From Shewanella corallii (GTDB lineage Bacteria > Pseudomonadota > Gammaproteobacteria > Enterobacterales > Shewanellaceae), in assembly GCF_023349125.1 (NCBI RefSeq), contig NZ_JAKIKT010000003.1:310001-374000 (forward strand): 64,000 nucleotides of DNA. Direction: 5' to 3'. The translations under genes and the position numbers were made by a program. The first letter of the stretch is position 1. Each line of letters starts with the position of its first letter. Shown here in pieces: positions 51,665 through 61,131 of this stretch. The notes below the pieces were generated by a model. The model had not been told where the DNA came from and did no database searches. It saw nothing but the letters and a program-made list of their open reading frames with translations.

Positions 51665-52993
51665 CTATCGCTTCCAGCCGGATTGCTGGCCGGACTTGCG
51701 GTTTGAGCTGGATTTAGCCCCACTTTTCTGGCTGCCTCTTTGACTGGCGCCACGACCAGAGGCTCTGTGCTTGTCACCGTTATGGCGTTTTTTGTGACCA
51801 CTGCCAGTGTGGGCGGAACGCTTGCTGTCCATCATCTCATAACGGGCTGGCAGAGGCGCCCCCGGCTCGTAGCCCTCAGCATGAGTAATATTCAGCTTCT
51901 CTCCCATATGAGACTCAATCGCTTTAAACGCCAAGCGCTCAGAGGGTGACAGCAAGGTCAGCGCCTCACCTGAGTGTCCTGCACGGCCGGTACGGCCAAT
52001 ACGGTGCAAATAGTCTTCAGGGTTCATTGGCAAATCAAAGTTCACCACCAATGGCAGCGCAGCAATATCCAGTCCCCGGGCGGCAACATCTGTGGCCACC
52101 AACGCACGTATTGCACCGGATTTAAAGTCTTCCAGCGCCTGAGAACGTCTGGCCTGAGTTCTGTCGCCATGGAGCACAGCACAAGCGATGCCATCCAGCT
52201 GCAGCTCACGCAACACCTGTTCTGCCAGTTGTTTGCTGCCGGTAAATACCAGCACCTGTTTAAGGTTCTGCTTGCCTATCATCTCTGCCAGATATTCTGA
52301 CTTTCGGCGCGGATCCAACAACACACCACGCTGGGTAATTTGCTGGTTGGCTTTATTGGCTTCCAGGTTGACCTGGGCAGGCTCAGCCAACATGGTGTTG
52401 GCCAATACGCCGATCTCAGGTGTGAGAGTTGCTGAGAACATGGCACTTTGATGCTCGAGCGGCAGATTACGCTTTACCCTTTGAATATCTTTGACAAAGC
52501 CCATATCCAGCATGCGGTCGGCTTCATCGATAACCAGATATTCAACCTGAGACAGAGACACATATTCCTGATACATCAAGTCAAACAGACGCCCCGGCGT
52601 GGCAATTAAAATATCCACGCCCTGGGCCAATAACTTGCGTTGTGGGGAGATATTCACGCCGCCAAACACCATGGCCACGTTCAAAGGCTTATCGCCGATA
52701 AATAGCTTAAAAGCCTCGCCCACCTGAATGGCCAACTCGCGGGTTGGGGTCAATACCAATACAGTGGGGGCATTGGCTCGCTTGCTGTCGCGCCCAAAGG
52801 GGTCAGACTGGAGCAACTTTTCCACCAGAGGCAATGCAAAGGCACCGGTTTTACCTGTACCAGTCTGAGCACAGGCCAGCAGATCCCGTCCCTTCAGCAA
52901 CAGAGGAATGGCCTCCCGCTGCACAGGTGTTGGCTCACTGTAACCAGAGTGAGAAATGAGTTCAGGACTTAGCCCCAAAGTGGAAAAAGACAT
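51665..52993 (-). CDS. rhlE: DEAD-box ATP-dependent RNA helicase, RhlE-like
   Basis: A 442-residue helicase with the complete motif set: Q motif before residue 30, A-Q-T-G-T-G-K-T (about 42-49), P-T-R-E-L-A, D-E-A-D (near 157), S-A-T (near 188) and H-R-I-G-R-T-G-R-A-G (about 328-337). The C-terminal ~50 residues are basic and low complexity (R, K, S, G rich), as in RhlE, and likely bind RNA nonspecifically. It probably acts in ribosome maturation or mRNA decay. Precise RhlE orthology is inferred from domain layout. Confidence 0.88.
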   Translation of the reverse strand: MSFSTLGLSPELISHSGYSEPTPVQREAIPLLLKGRDLLACAQTGTGKTGAFALPLVEKLLQSDPFGRDSKRANAPTVLVLTPTRELAIQVGEAFKLFIGDKPLNVAMVFGGVNISPQRKLLAQGVDILIATPGRLFDLMYQEYVSLSQVEYLVIDEADRMLDMGFVKDIQRVKRNLPLEHQSAMFSATLTPEIGVLANTMLAEPAQVNLEANKANQQITQRGVLLDPRRKSEYLAEMIGKQNLKQVLVFTGSKQLAEQVLRELQLDGIACAVLHGDRTQARRSQALEDFKSGAIRALVATDVAARGLDIAALPLVVNFDLPMNPEDYLHRIGRTGRAGHSGEALTLLSPSERLAFKAIESHMGEKLNITHAEGYEPGAPLPARYEMMDSKRSAHTGSGHKKRHNGDKHRASGRGASQRGSQKSGAKSSSNRKSGQQSGWKR

Positions 52994-53230
52994 GGTGAAT
53001 ACCGCCGAAAAAAGAGGGACGAGAGTGTAGCAGAGAAGCGCGGACGAACCCAGTCAAACCCGCTGAGTTTACACACAGGGACGGTGCAGCAATATACAAC
53101 CGACTTGACTGGTATCATCTGGGTTTTCACAATGCCTTCTGCTGGCATATCAAGCGACTACAATCTGAGCAAATTAACAGTGCCAGCCAATCAAGAACAC
53201 ATACCTCAAGGCCATAGATTAAGGAAAACC

Positions 53231-53911
53231 ATGACCAATAGCCTGCCGCTACTCTACAGCTTTCGTCGTTGCCCCTATGCCATGCGTGCCAGACTGGCAT
53301 TGCTGACCTGTGGTATTCAGGTAGAGCTAAGAGAGATACTGCTGAAAAACAAGCCTGAACACATGCTGGAGCTGTCTCCCAAAGGTACAGTTCCCGTAAT
53401 GCTGTTGGCTGATGGCAAGGTATTGGAGGAAAGTCAGGATATCCTTTTCTACGCCCTTAACCATATGGCGCGGGAACATATGCACGCCTCCGACGACAAA
53501 CTGTGGCTGGAAAGTCATAGAAGATCCACTCAAAATTGGCTTTGCGCCTGTGATCAGGAGTTCAAACCCTGGCTGGATAAATACAAGTATGCAGACAGGT
53601 TTCCGGAGCAAACTGAGACATGGTATCGGGATCAGGCCTGTCAGTTTCTCAACCTTCTTGAGCATCAATTATCCAGCCAAACCTATCTGGATGGTAATAA
53701 GCCCAGTTTGTCAGATTGGGGGGTAATGCCCTTTGTCCGCCAATTTGCCGGTGTTGATAAAAACTGGTGGCAAACACGCCCTCTGCCTCATCTGGCCGAT
53801 TGGCTGCAACGACTCATTGATACCCATACGTTCAGACAGTGCATGCAAAAATATCCCGAGTATCTTGAGACAGGCGAAACCTTTGAGTTTCCTCCCTGTA
53901 CCAGCAAGTAA
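53231..53911 (+). CDS. Glutathione S-transferase family protein
   Basis: A 226-residue protein with an N-terminal thioredoxin-fold GST domain. It has F-R-R-C-P-Y-A-M-R-A-R near residues 10-20; a cysteine here makes it omega/glutaredoxin-like. The S-P-K-G-T-V-P-V and E-E-S-x-D-I motifs for glutathione binding follow. The C-terminal helical domain is complete. ATG 53231 has AAGGAAA upstream; the longer frame to 53084 is not needed. Substrate unknown. Confidence 0.88.
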   Translation: MTNSLPLLYSFRRCPYAMRARLALLTCGIQVELREILLKNKPEHMLELSPKGTVPVMLLADGKVLEESQDILFYALNHMAREHMHASDDKLWLESHRRSTQNWLCACDQEFKPWLDKYKYADRFPEQTETWYRDQACQFLNLLEHQLSSQTYLDGNKPSLSDWGVMPFVRQFAGVDKNWWQTRPLPHLADWLQRLIDTHTFRQCMQKYPEYLETGETFEFPPCTSK

Positions 53912-53932
53912 GCCAGACCAAGGATATATAAG

Positions 53933-53965
53933 AAAACGGCGCGCCTGTTGCAGACACGCCGTTTT
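53933..53965. terminator. Hairpin between the GST and choice-of-anchor-I genes
   Basis: A 9-bp stem (53933-53941 with 53957-53965) around a 15-base loop, with T4 on either strand. A weaker, bidirectional terminator between convergent genes. Confidence 0.6.
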
Positions 53966-54010
53966 GCGTTAAGCCAATTCAGCGCAGTGCCATTGGTCTG
54001 GTATCAGCCA

Positions 54011-55879
54011 TCACTCCAGCACTAACTGATATACCAAAGTGGTACCGCTGACCTCATTGCCAATAATCAGCAAAGGTTTGCCATTCGGGCTGTCGGCCGC
54101 GTCGACAAACTTCATCCCCTCCGGGCCAAGATCGCCAGCCAGTCCGGGCTGGCCGGTAATGGTGTCGCCATCAATCTCAAAATCCACACTGAAATCACGA
54201 TTCACCACATAATCCACGTACCTGACAGCAAACGGGTTTGATATGTCGTAAATCATAAAACCTGAGGTACGCTCCAGACCGACAAAGGCAAAGGTTTTAC
54301 CCCCGATGGTGCCGACGGCAAGCGCCTCCGGTTCAGGGCCTTTATCATCACTACGACTGTCGCCCTTATTCTGCTCGTTATGGTTATTGAAGTCACTGCC
54401 CAGCAGAGCTGCTGTAATCCGCTCAAAGTCACTGCCACTGTCATAGACAAGATTGCCGTTGGCATCACGAATAGAGAAAGACCGCCCACCATAAGAAACG
54501 ATAGTGTCGTAATCTCCGTCCCCATCCGTGTCGCCCATTGAGGTCGTCACCTTCAAACGGCCCAACTGGGTCTTATCCTGAGCAGCTGCAAGCTGAGGGT
54601 GGTTAGGATCCAGAGTCAGATCATCGGCTCTCACTTCTTCAGAGAAGCCAGCATAGTCACGAGCATCTCCTTCATTGGCGGTAATGTAAAAATCAGCGCC
54701 TTTGTAGCTGAATGCCACCAAAGTATCAGGTTGATACATACCAACCACCTGCTCCCAGCTTTGAAAGCTAATGGCGTCATCCTTATCACTGGCATCAAGG
54801 GCATTGGCAGGCAAGCTGAAATCCTTAAAGCCTAATGGCTGGAGAGCGACCACTGAGTTATCAGTCAGATCCAGTTTGGCCACAGCATTATTTTCCTGCA
54901 GGCTGACCCAGGCGGTTTTACTGTCGCGGCTTAGGGCGATGTACTCAGGCTCTAGATCCTGAGCCACGCTGCTGCCCGGCCCATTAATCTTAATAAGCTC
55001 GGAAACTTCATCTTCGCGACTGCCACCGACATTAAAGTCGGTAAAACCAATAGTTAATGCGGTATCTGCAGGCATGCCATCGGTAATGGCAATCACAGAA
55101 ACGCTGCCCTCGGGGTCAAGGGTGTAAGCATTATTGGGTTCACCTTCATTGGCCACCAGCAACTTGCTGCCATCCGGCGTAAAAGCAAGATTGTCCGGCA
55201 AAGCGCCAACTTCAACCGCCTTCAAATAAGTGGCCTCCCCTGCATCGCTCATGGTGTAAAAGGCGGCATATCCATTGGACTGCTTGCTGTTGGTGCCATC
55301 GCCGCGCTCAATCGCTGCTGCCAACAGATTGCCTGAAATAGCGACACTGTTAACCCCACCCAGATTCGGCAAATCAATGTCGGCAGTCACATCCAATGAA
55401 TCGAGTTTATTGATGTTATCAAGGCCAATGCCGTTATCGTCTGCAACTGTAGCACTGGCCAGCACCTCAGCATTCAATATATCGAGCTGACCACTGGCAG
55501 CATTAACTACAAAAATACGCTTGGAAACGGAATGATAAGCGACAATCTCCGCAGCGCTGGTGCCATACTCACCGGACTGATAACGACCAATCAGCTGGGC
55601 ATTCAGCTCAGGTGACGCGCCATTACAGATGACCTGAGTCGCATCCGCATTCACTTCATCATCTTCAAGAGTATCGTTGCGGTTGGCATCCAGCCCGGTT
55701 TCGATTAACTGCCCGCCCAGAGCACACTGCTGATGTCCTACAGGCAAAGCAGTTGTGCGAATAAGCGCATTCAAACCGTCATTGCCACTCTGCCCATCGG
55801 TGCCATCACGACCGTCATCCCCATCACAGCCCATCAACAAGACGGTCAGCACACCGGTCGCTATCACTTTATTGTTCAT
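54011..55879 (-). CDS. Choice-of-anchor I domain lipoprotein
   Basis: A 622-residue exported protein. ATG 55879 has GGGAGAT upstream and starts a signal peptide ending in a lipobox L-M-G-C; the frame extends to 55933 with no benefit. After the cysteine, a short collagen-like G-x-x run (G-D-D-G-R-D-G-T-D-G) is followed by a calcium-type D-x-N-x-N-D-x-x-E-D-D-E segment. The remaining ~500 residues form the beta-propeller-like choice-of-anchor I/alkaline phosphatase-like module, with A-F-T-P-D-G-S-K-L-L-V-A-N-E-G-E-P-N and A-N-E-G-D-A-R-D-Y. Some relatives hydrolyse phosphate esters; activity here is not shown. Confidence 0.85.
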   Translation of the reverse strand: MNNKVIATGVLTVLLMGCDGDDGRDGTDGQSGNDGLNALIRTTALPVGHQQCALGGQLIETGLDANRNDTLEDDEVNADATQVICNGASPELNAQLIGRYQSGEYGTSAAEIVAYHSVSKRIFVVNAASGQLDILNAEVLASATVADDNGIGLDNINKLDSLDVTADIDLPNLGGVNSVAISGNLLAAAIERGDGTNSKQSNGYAAFYTMSDAGEATYLKAVEVGALPDNLAFTPDGSKLLVANEGEPNNAYTLDPEGSVSVIAITDGMPADTALTIGFTDFNVGGSREDEVSELIKINGPGSSVAQDLEPEYIALSRDSKTAWVSLQENNAVAKLDLTDNSVVALQPLGFKDFSLPANALDASDKDDAISFQSWEQVVGMYQPDTLVAFSYKGADFYITANEGDARDYAGFSEEVRADDLTLDPNHPQLAAAQDKTQLGRLKVTTSMGDTDGDGDYDTIVSYGGRSFSIRDANGNLVYDSGSDFERITAALLGSDFNNHNEQNKGDSRSDDKGPEPEALAVGTIGGKTFAFVGLERTSGFMIYDISNPFAVRYVDYVVNRDFSVDFEIDGDTITGQPGLAGDLGPEGMKFVDAADSPNGKPLLIIGNEVSGTTLVYQLVLE

Positions 55880-56029
55880 TGTTATCTCCCTGTATTCATT
55901 TAGCTTCAGCAAACTAAGGAATAGAGAAGACAAAAAGGTGACAGACAGATGACCAAACAGTGACAGCGTGACAACTTATGACGGCAAAGCTACCATAGCG
56001 CCACTCCCCTAACCTCCCAGGGATATAAA

Positions 56030-57238
56030 TTGAACTCAAGCGCTGTTCCAGCTTCGCCCCACGCCAGTTTGAAAATTCTGCTGCCCATGCTGGCAGCCGT
56101 TATCGCCATTAGTCCTCTGGCAATTGATATGTACCTGCCCGCCATGTCCAACATTGCAGCGGCATTTCAGACTGAGCTGCCTTTAGTACAGCAGTCTATG
56201 AGTGTCTATCTGGCGGGGTATGCGGCGGGTATGCTGCTGTTTGGTCCATTAGCCGACAAGCTGGGCCGCAGAGTAATGATGCGCGTGGGACTGACAGGTT
56301 TTATGCTGGCCAGCGCCGCATTGGCTATGGCTCCGGATATCGGCAGCTTTTTGGTTGCCCGCGCTGTTCAGGCATTCTTTGGCTCGGCAGCCACTGTGGT
56401 GGTGCCAGGTTATGTGCGTCAGCTTTATGGGCAGGAGACCGCCAAAGGGATGTCCTATGTGTCCCTGATTATGATGCTCGCGCCGTTAATTGCGCCAACG
56501 CTAGGCAGCGGCATTATGCACCTGTGGCACTGGCAGGGTATTTTTGTGCTGCTCACGGTTTATGCGGCTATTCTGATATCAATGAGCTGGTTGGTGCGTA
56601 TGCCAGCGGAACCTCACAGGGATCCCAACCAGGCACCAGTAAGCTTCTTTGGCCGCTATAAAAGAGTATTTGGCAGAGAGCATATTGGCCCTAAGATCGG
56701 CGCCAGTATGCTGACATCCTTTGCGTTTTTCACTTATCTCACCGGCGCTCCCATGCTCTACATGGAAGTATTTGGGCTGAGTAGCAGCACCTTTGCAATT
56801 ATTTTCGGCTGCAATGTTGGCGCACTTATGCTGGCTAACCTTATCAACACACGATTGGTATCACGGCTGGGTTCCAAATGCATTTTGAAACTCGCTTCAA
56901 TGCTCGCCTGCAGCCTGGCGATATTACTGCTGTTCAGTGCCTGGCAATCCTGGCATATCTGGCTGCAGATGATACTGGTGGCCAGCCTGATTGGCGCAGG
57001 CGCTGTGGCCTCGGTTAATGCAGATGCCTTGATTCTGATGCAGTTCAGTGAAGAAACCGGTACAGCTACAGCGGTAATGAGCACCCTTAAGTTTGGCGGT
57101 GGTGCGCTGGCGGGGCCGATTCTGGCGGCGTTTCACAGTACCAATGCAATGCCATTCGCAGCCATGATGATGACAACCCAATTACTGGTACTAAGCTGTT
57201 ATTTCCTTGGATACAGCAAGCATAATCCCGCCAGGTAA
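56030..57238 (+). CDS. Bcr/CflA family drug-resistance MFS transporter
   Basis: A 402-residue major facilitator exporter with 12 membrane segments. The family start I-S-P-L-A-I-D-M-Y-L-P-A-M in TM1 and the G-P-L-A-D-K-L-G-R-R loop between TM2 and TM3 (about residues 67-76) are typical of Bcr/CflA, which exports drugs and small peptides by proton antiport. The start is TTG 56030 after AGGGA. A MITE-like repeat begins just after the stop. Confidence 0.9.
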   Translation: MNSSAVPASPHASLKILLPMLAAVIAISPLAIDMYLPAMSNIAAAFQTELPLVQQSMSVYLAGYAAGMLLFGPLADKLGRRVMMRVGLTGFMLASAALAMAPDIGSFLVARAVQAFFGSAATVVVPGYVRQLYGQETAKGMSYVSLIMMLAPLIAPTLGSGIMHLWHWQGIFVLLTVYAAILISMSWLVRMPAEPHRDPNQAPVSFFGRYKRVFGREHIGPKIGASMLTSFAFFTYLTGAPMLYMEVFGLSSSTFAIIFGCNVGALMLANLINTRLVSRLGSKCILKLASMLACSLAILLLFSAWQSWHIWLQMILVASLIGAGAVASVNADALILMQFSEETGTATAVMSTLKFGGGALAGPILAAFHSTNAMPFAAMMMTTQLLVLSCYFLGYSKHNPAR

Positions 57239-57243
57239 ATAAT

Positions 57244-57508
57244 ATACCAATCCGCATAGAAGATTGATCTCATCAGAGCCATGTCAGCCATTCGAGTACA
57301 ATCCAAATTGGTGACGACATAGTGGTTCTATGACTAGACAATTTGGAGCAGTAATCGTGTGGCTGACAGGCTCCCGAAGGGCGAGTTTTAAAGGCGCGCA
57401 TACTGCTCAGAGCTCTCTTGATTTATCCCGATAGGTCTTCGCTCGCTCCGATTGTCTCCACGCCTTTAAATTCTCGCTGAGTGACTAAACTCCTATGCGG
57501 ATTGGTAT
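57244..57508. mobile_element. MITE-like repeat with terminal and nested inverted repeats
   Basis: A 265-base element with 16-bp perfect terminal inverted repeats ATACCAATCCGCATAG (57244-57259) and its complement (57493-57508). Inside are nested inverted repeats: CCAAATTG/CAATTTGG (57303-57310 with 57340-57347) enclosing CATAG/CTATG, and GCGAG...TTTAAAGGCG with CGCCTTTAAA...CTCGC (57381-57396 with 57461-57477). It encodes no transposase. It lies entirely in the space between the exporter and the zinc-ribbon gene. I believe similar dispersed repeats exist in Shewanella, but cannot verify that here. Confidence 0.75.
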
Positions 57509-57523
57509 TACCCTGAAAGACAC

Positions 57524-57550
57524 AAAAAAAGCCTGACTCAGTCAGGCTTT
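57524..57550 (-). terminator. Intrinsic terminator of the zinc-ribbon gene
   Basis: A 9-bp stem (57528-57536 with 57542-57550) around a five-base loop, with a T7 tract on the minus strand. Confidence 0.85.
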
Positions 57551-57584
57551 GTTCTGCTACCCAAAGAGCTTGAGCTTTAAAGCA

Positions 57585-57821
57585 TCAGGCTTCAAATTCC
57601 AGTTCAATATCCGTGCACTTCTTCGGGCAGTATATGCCGTACTTCTGCTCTCCCGATTTGTTCTCTTCAGCAGCCTGCTGCTTACCGGGCACTCTCAATT
57701 GCAGTGACTGACCACATTCAGGGCAGCTCACCCTTTGTCCCTTACCCATACGTTTAATCAGATTCTTCTGCTCATTAAACGACCTGGCACTGTCTTTATT
57801 GATTTGAGTGAAGTCCATCAT
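57585..57821 (-). CDS. Small zinc-ribbon protein
   Basis: A 78-residue protein I do not know by name. It has C-P-E-C-G near residues 33-37 and C-P-K-K-C near 65-69, which together could form one zinc ribbon. The N-terminus is polar and helical (Q, N, K, E rich) and the C-terminus acidic. Its own terminator follows. A regulatory or nucleic-acid-binding role is typical for such small proteins but not shown. Confidence 0.7.
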   Translation of the reverse strand: MMDFTQINKDSARSFNEQKNLIKRMGKGQRVSCPECGQSLQLRVPGKQQAAEENKSGEQKYGIYCPKKCTDIELEFEA

Positions 57822-58090
57822 AGGCTCTTTATACCAGTCATATTCTCATACAGTTCGCTGGCAGCAGCTTCAAGTCAAACAGCTCGCGCTCCTGCCCCCA
57901 AGATAGAAAACCTATTTCGGGAATCAATTTATTCTGCTTCGTCACAGACTTTAAGGCTGGCTATTCTAGGTCATCAATAACGCTCAAGCCAGTAAAACAA
58001 GCCTTTGCCCGACCGGGTACTCAGCGGTTTTATCTGAATCAGCTTGATGAGAGATTTGTCATTAGCAACCCCGAAACCAAGGAGCACAAT

Positions 58091-58504
58091 ATGCCAGTAC
58101 AACAAGCACAATCGAAGTGGGAAGGTACTCTTAAACAAGGTAAAGGTGTGATGCAATATGGTGACGTCACAGGCCCGTTTACGTTCGCCTCACGTTTTGA
58201 ACATGGCCCGGGTACCAACCCTGAACAGCTTTTAGGCGCTGCCCACTCAGGCTGTTTTTCTATGTTCCTGTCAGCATTGCTTTCTGAACAAGGGTTTGTC
58301 CCCACGATAACCACCACGGCAAAAGTTCACCTTGGTGAAGACGATGGTCCCAAAATCACCAAAATTGAACTCCTTTCCTCAGTGTCTGCCGATGGTCTGA
58401 CAGATGATGTTCTGCAAATTCATGGTGCGACAGCCAAACAAAGGTGTCCTGTTTCAAGGCTATTTGCCGGTACAGAGATCACCCTGTCACTGACCCTGGC
58501 GTGA
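58091..58504 (+). CDS. osmC: OsmC family peroxiredoxin
   Basis: A 137-residue organic hydroperoxide reductase. The peroxidatic cysteine lies in A-H-S-G-C-F-S-M near residue 57 and the resolving cysteine in A-K-Q-R-C-P-V-S near residue 118; the glutamate of P-E-Q-L-L-G-A-A-H is also present. Spacing and the F-x-H-G-P-G-T-N-P-E segment favour OsmC over Ohr. The start has AAGGAG upstream. 270 bases upstream are unassigned apart from its promoter. Confidence 0.92.
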   Translation: MPVQQAQSKWEGTLKQGKGVMQYGDVTGPFTFASRFEHGPGTNPEQLLGAAHSGCFSMFLSALLSEQGFVPTITTTAKVHLGEDDGPKITKIELLSSVSADGLTDDVLQIHGATAKQRCPVSRLFAGTEITLSLTLA

Positions 58505-58555
58505 ATATGATCAGCAAAGAATAACCCGGACAAAGCAATATAAGTGAGGATGCAA

Positions 58556-59917
58556 ATGGAAACGGATATAAGAGGCCTGGCCCTTACAGGCATGGATGTT
58601 GATGGCGTGTCAAAATATGACGCTATGATTCAGGCGCTTTTCGACTACAGGCCAAACATAGCCTCTTATCTGCAACCTCTTATCGATGGCTATCCCGAAT
58701 CCGTTATGCCCGGCGTGATTCTGGGCTACGGCATGGCTTCTGAAGGCAGGTTTTCCACTCTGCCCAGGGTAGCCATCATCGCCGCAGATCTCTGTGAACG
58801 TTATGACACAGTCACCAGGCGGGAGCAGATGCACATAGATGCGGTTTCATCTCTGGCAAAAGGTAATCTCAAGCAGGCGATTGAAATCTGGGACAGTCTG
58901 CTGGCGCTGTGGCCTCTTGATCTGGTGGCGTTCAGGCAGATGAGTCTGAATCTGTTCTGGTTGGGACAAAGGCGCAGGCTCGCAGATCTCTGCGCCAGAT
59001 TAATGCCAGCCTGGGGCAAAGACACGCCACAGTATGGTTTTTTTATCGGACCATTGGGTTTTGCCCTGGAGGAAATCGGGCAGTACGCCAGAGCCGAAGA
59101 GTATGCCCGTGAAGCCGTTGAATTGAACCCGTCAGATATGTGGGCAGTGCATGCCGTTGCCCATGTGCTGGAAATGCAGGGGCGCAACCGGGAAGGAATT
59201 ACATGGCTCCAGCCCAAAAGTAAGCAGTTTCATCAGCACAACGCTTTTGTGGGGCACCTATGGTGGCACCTTGCACTGTTTCACCTGGAGTCCGGCGATA
59301 TTGATCAGGTATTGTCTCTGTTCGATGATCAAATCTACCCACAGCATTCAGACTTCTATCTGGATATCCAGAACGCCGCATCACTGCTGACTCGTCTCAA
59401 TTTCCTCGGCGTCAATACGGAAACCCAGTGGGCCCAAATGGCTGATGCCGTGATTAAGGCCCATGGTGACTATCTCTATGGGTTTACAGAACTTCACTCC
59501 GCTATCGTCCTCGCCCGCAATGGTGAGTTTGGCCGACTCGGGCAGCTGAACGATGACCTGGAACAGCGACTCAGCCCATCAACCAGCAAGCCCTGGCTAA
59601 CAGCTCAGTTGACCAGAGCCATTACTGAATTCCACTCGGGGCAATCATCCAATGCGGCAAAGCGGATGGCGCCACTAAGATATGATCAATTGGCACTGGG
59701 GGGCAGCCATGCCCAACAGGATCTGTTACTCCAGTACCAGATAATGGCGTACCGGCAAGCATCGGATTTAGCAGGCATGAAATCCGCATTAAAAGAGCGG
59801 CTGGCCAAACGTATGCCGCTGGATGATATGACTGAGTTCAGGACCAGATTGAGCGAGATAGATAAACTCACACTGAACAGCGATATCAGGCAGTATCTGC
59901 AAAAAGTATCAGCATAA
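58556..59917 (+). CDS. Tetratricopeptide protein, TTC38-like
   Basis: A 453-residue soluble, all-helical protein. A TPR-like core contains the segment R-A-E-E-Y-A-R-E-A-V-E-L-N-P-S-D-M-W-A (about 177-195) followed by H-A-V-A-H-V-x-E-M, a stretch I recognise from the TTC38 family shared by bacteria and animals. W-W-H-L-A-L-F-H is another family hallmark. ATG 58556 is preceded by GAGG and preferred to GTG 58544. Function of TTC38 proteins is unknown. The gene follows osmC by about 50 bases and could share its transcript; purU converges. Confidence 0.78.
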   Translation: METDIRGLALTGMDVDGVSKYDAMIQALFDYRPNIASYLQPLIDGYPESVMPGVILGYGMASEGRFSTLPRVAIIAADLCERYDTVTRREQMHIDAVSSLAKGNLKQAIEIWDSLLALWPLDLVAFRQMSLNLFWLGQRRRLADLCARLMPAWGKDTPQYGFFIGPLGFALEEIGQYARAEEYAREAVELNPSDMWAVHAVAHVLEMQGRNREGITWLQPKSKQFHQHNAFVGHLWWHLALFHLESGDIDQVLSLFDDQIYPQHSDFYLDIQNAASLLTRLNFLGVNTETQWAQMADAVIKAHGDYLYGFTELHSAIVLARNGEFGRLGQLNDDLEQRLSPSTSKPWLTAQLTRAITEFHSGQSSNAAKRMAPLRYDQLALGGSHAQQDLLLQYQIMAYRQASDLAGMKSALKERLAKRMPLDDMTEFRTRLSEIDKLTLNSDIRQYLQKVSA

Positions 59918-59926
59918 AAGCGCTTA

Positions 59927-60760
59927 TTACAGGATCACGGTTCTGTTGCCATAAACAAATACCCTATCTTCCAATACCAAATTAAGGGCTTTGGAAAGCA
60001 CGGTTTTCTCAACATCCCGCCCGGCCCGGGCCATATCTGTAGCACTGAAGTTATGGTCCACCGGGATCACCTGCTGATGGATAATCGGACCTTCATCCAA
60101 ATCATCAGTCACAAAATGGGCGGTGGCACCGATAATCTTCACACCACGCTCAAACGCCTGTCGGTATGGGTTGGCACCTATAAATGCCGGTAAAAAGCTA
60201 TGGTGAATATTGATGATACGGCTGGCATAACGGCTCACAAATGCGGGGGTTAAAATCCGCATAAACTTGGCCAGCACCAGATAGTCAGGTTCGAAGCCGT
60301 CCACCACCTCGGCAATCGCCAGTTCATGTTCATCACGGCTCATATTTTCGTGGGATACCGTCACATAGGGAATACCAAACTTTTCGGTCAACTCACCGAG
60401 ATCCGGATAGTTACCCACCACAGCAGCAATCTCCACGTTCAGGCTGCCATCAAAGGTTTTAATCAGCAGATCGCCCAAACAGTGAGCCTCTTTCGTCACC
60501 AGCACCACAATGCGCTTACGCTCTGCCCCAACCAATTGTCTGTGGCTCCCGTTGGGCAGAACCCGGTCAAGATCCAGCATCAGGGTATGGTCGTTAAAAA
60601 TACCTTCCAGTTCAGTCCGCATATAAAACTGACCACTGGCATGGTCCACATACTCGCGGTTGTTGATGATGTTCAACTGATGCTTGTAACAGATATTGGT
60701 GATCTGAGCGATCAGGCCTGTGGAGTCCGGGCAGTCGGTCAGCAGAATTTTTCGCTCCAT
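59927..60760 (-). CDS. purU: Formyltetrahydrofolate deformylase
   Basis: A 277-residue enzyme releasing formate from 10-formyl-THF for purine synthesis and one-carbon balance. An N-terminal ACT domain (about residues 1-80) precedes the formyltransferase-like catalytic half, with the active-site N-I-H-H-S-F-L-P-A-F-I-G-A motif near 191-204 and a final aspartate in D-D-L-D-E-G-P-I. Length equals the family (about 280). It is convergent with the TTC38-like gene and divergent from ilvI. The formate it makes could be oxidised by the FDH at 16.6-21 kb. Confidence 0.95.
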   Translation of the reverse strand: MERKILLTDCPDSTGLIAQITNICYKHQLNIINNREYVDHASGQFYMRTELEGIFNDHTLMLDLDRVLPNGSHRQLVGAERKRIVVLVTKEAHCLGDLLIKTFDGSLNVEIAAVVGNYPDLGELTEKFGIPYVTVSHENMSRDEHELAIAEVVDGFEPDYLVLAKFMRILTPAFVSRYASRIINIHHSFLPAFIGANPYRQAFERGVKIIGATAHFVTDDLDEGPIIHQQVIPVDHNFSATDMARAGRDVEKTVLSKALNLVLEDRVFVYGNRTVIL

Positions 60761-61131
60761 GGGTGACCCTTAAGATTTTATTTGCTTCTTTGTATCCCAG
60801 AAGGTCATCTGCGGTCAAAAATCCTGCGAAAAGAAAATCGACGCAATTTACTGAAACTGTGGCTTTCTGAATATTTTTCATACTCAGGTATTTCCTGCCA
60901 ATTGCGGCTTGTAAATTAATCCCCCCAAAGGTACGGTTAATTTTCGCCCACAACGCGCAAAACATAAGCACTCAGTGCGGCGAGTAGAGCCTGGACGCAA
61001 AATACCTTTTGCCAACAGGTTCACACGGATAACTGGGGGTTTGTTTACCGACAGATTCCTTTGGCTATGGCGACTACCGTCGTTGTAACACATTGCTGGT
61101 TTACCAACACGGTGATGACAAGGAGATACAG
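60761..61131. other. 371-base intergenic region between divergent purU and ilvI
   Basis: No gene is supported. An 11-bp palindrome GCACTCAGTGC lies at 60968-60978. A short plus-strand frame from ATG 61067 with a run of Thr/Val codons overlaps the ilvI start; it lacks a ribosome-binding site and a terminator after it, so it is not a convincing attenuation leader. No clear sigma-70 promoter is readable. Confidence 0.5.

Noticed and set aside
60762..60971. Minus-strand frame beginning M-K-N-I-Q-K before purU
   Set aside because: It runs into purU in another frame, has no good ribosome-binding site and no recognisable domain.
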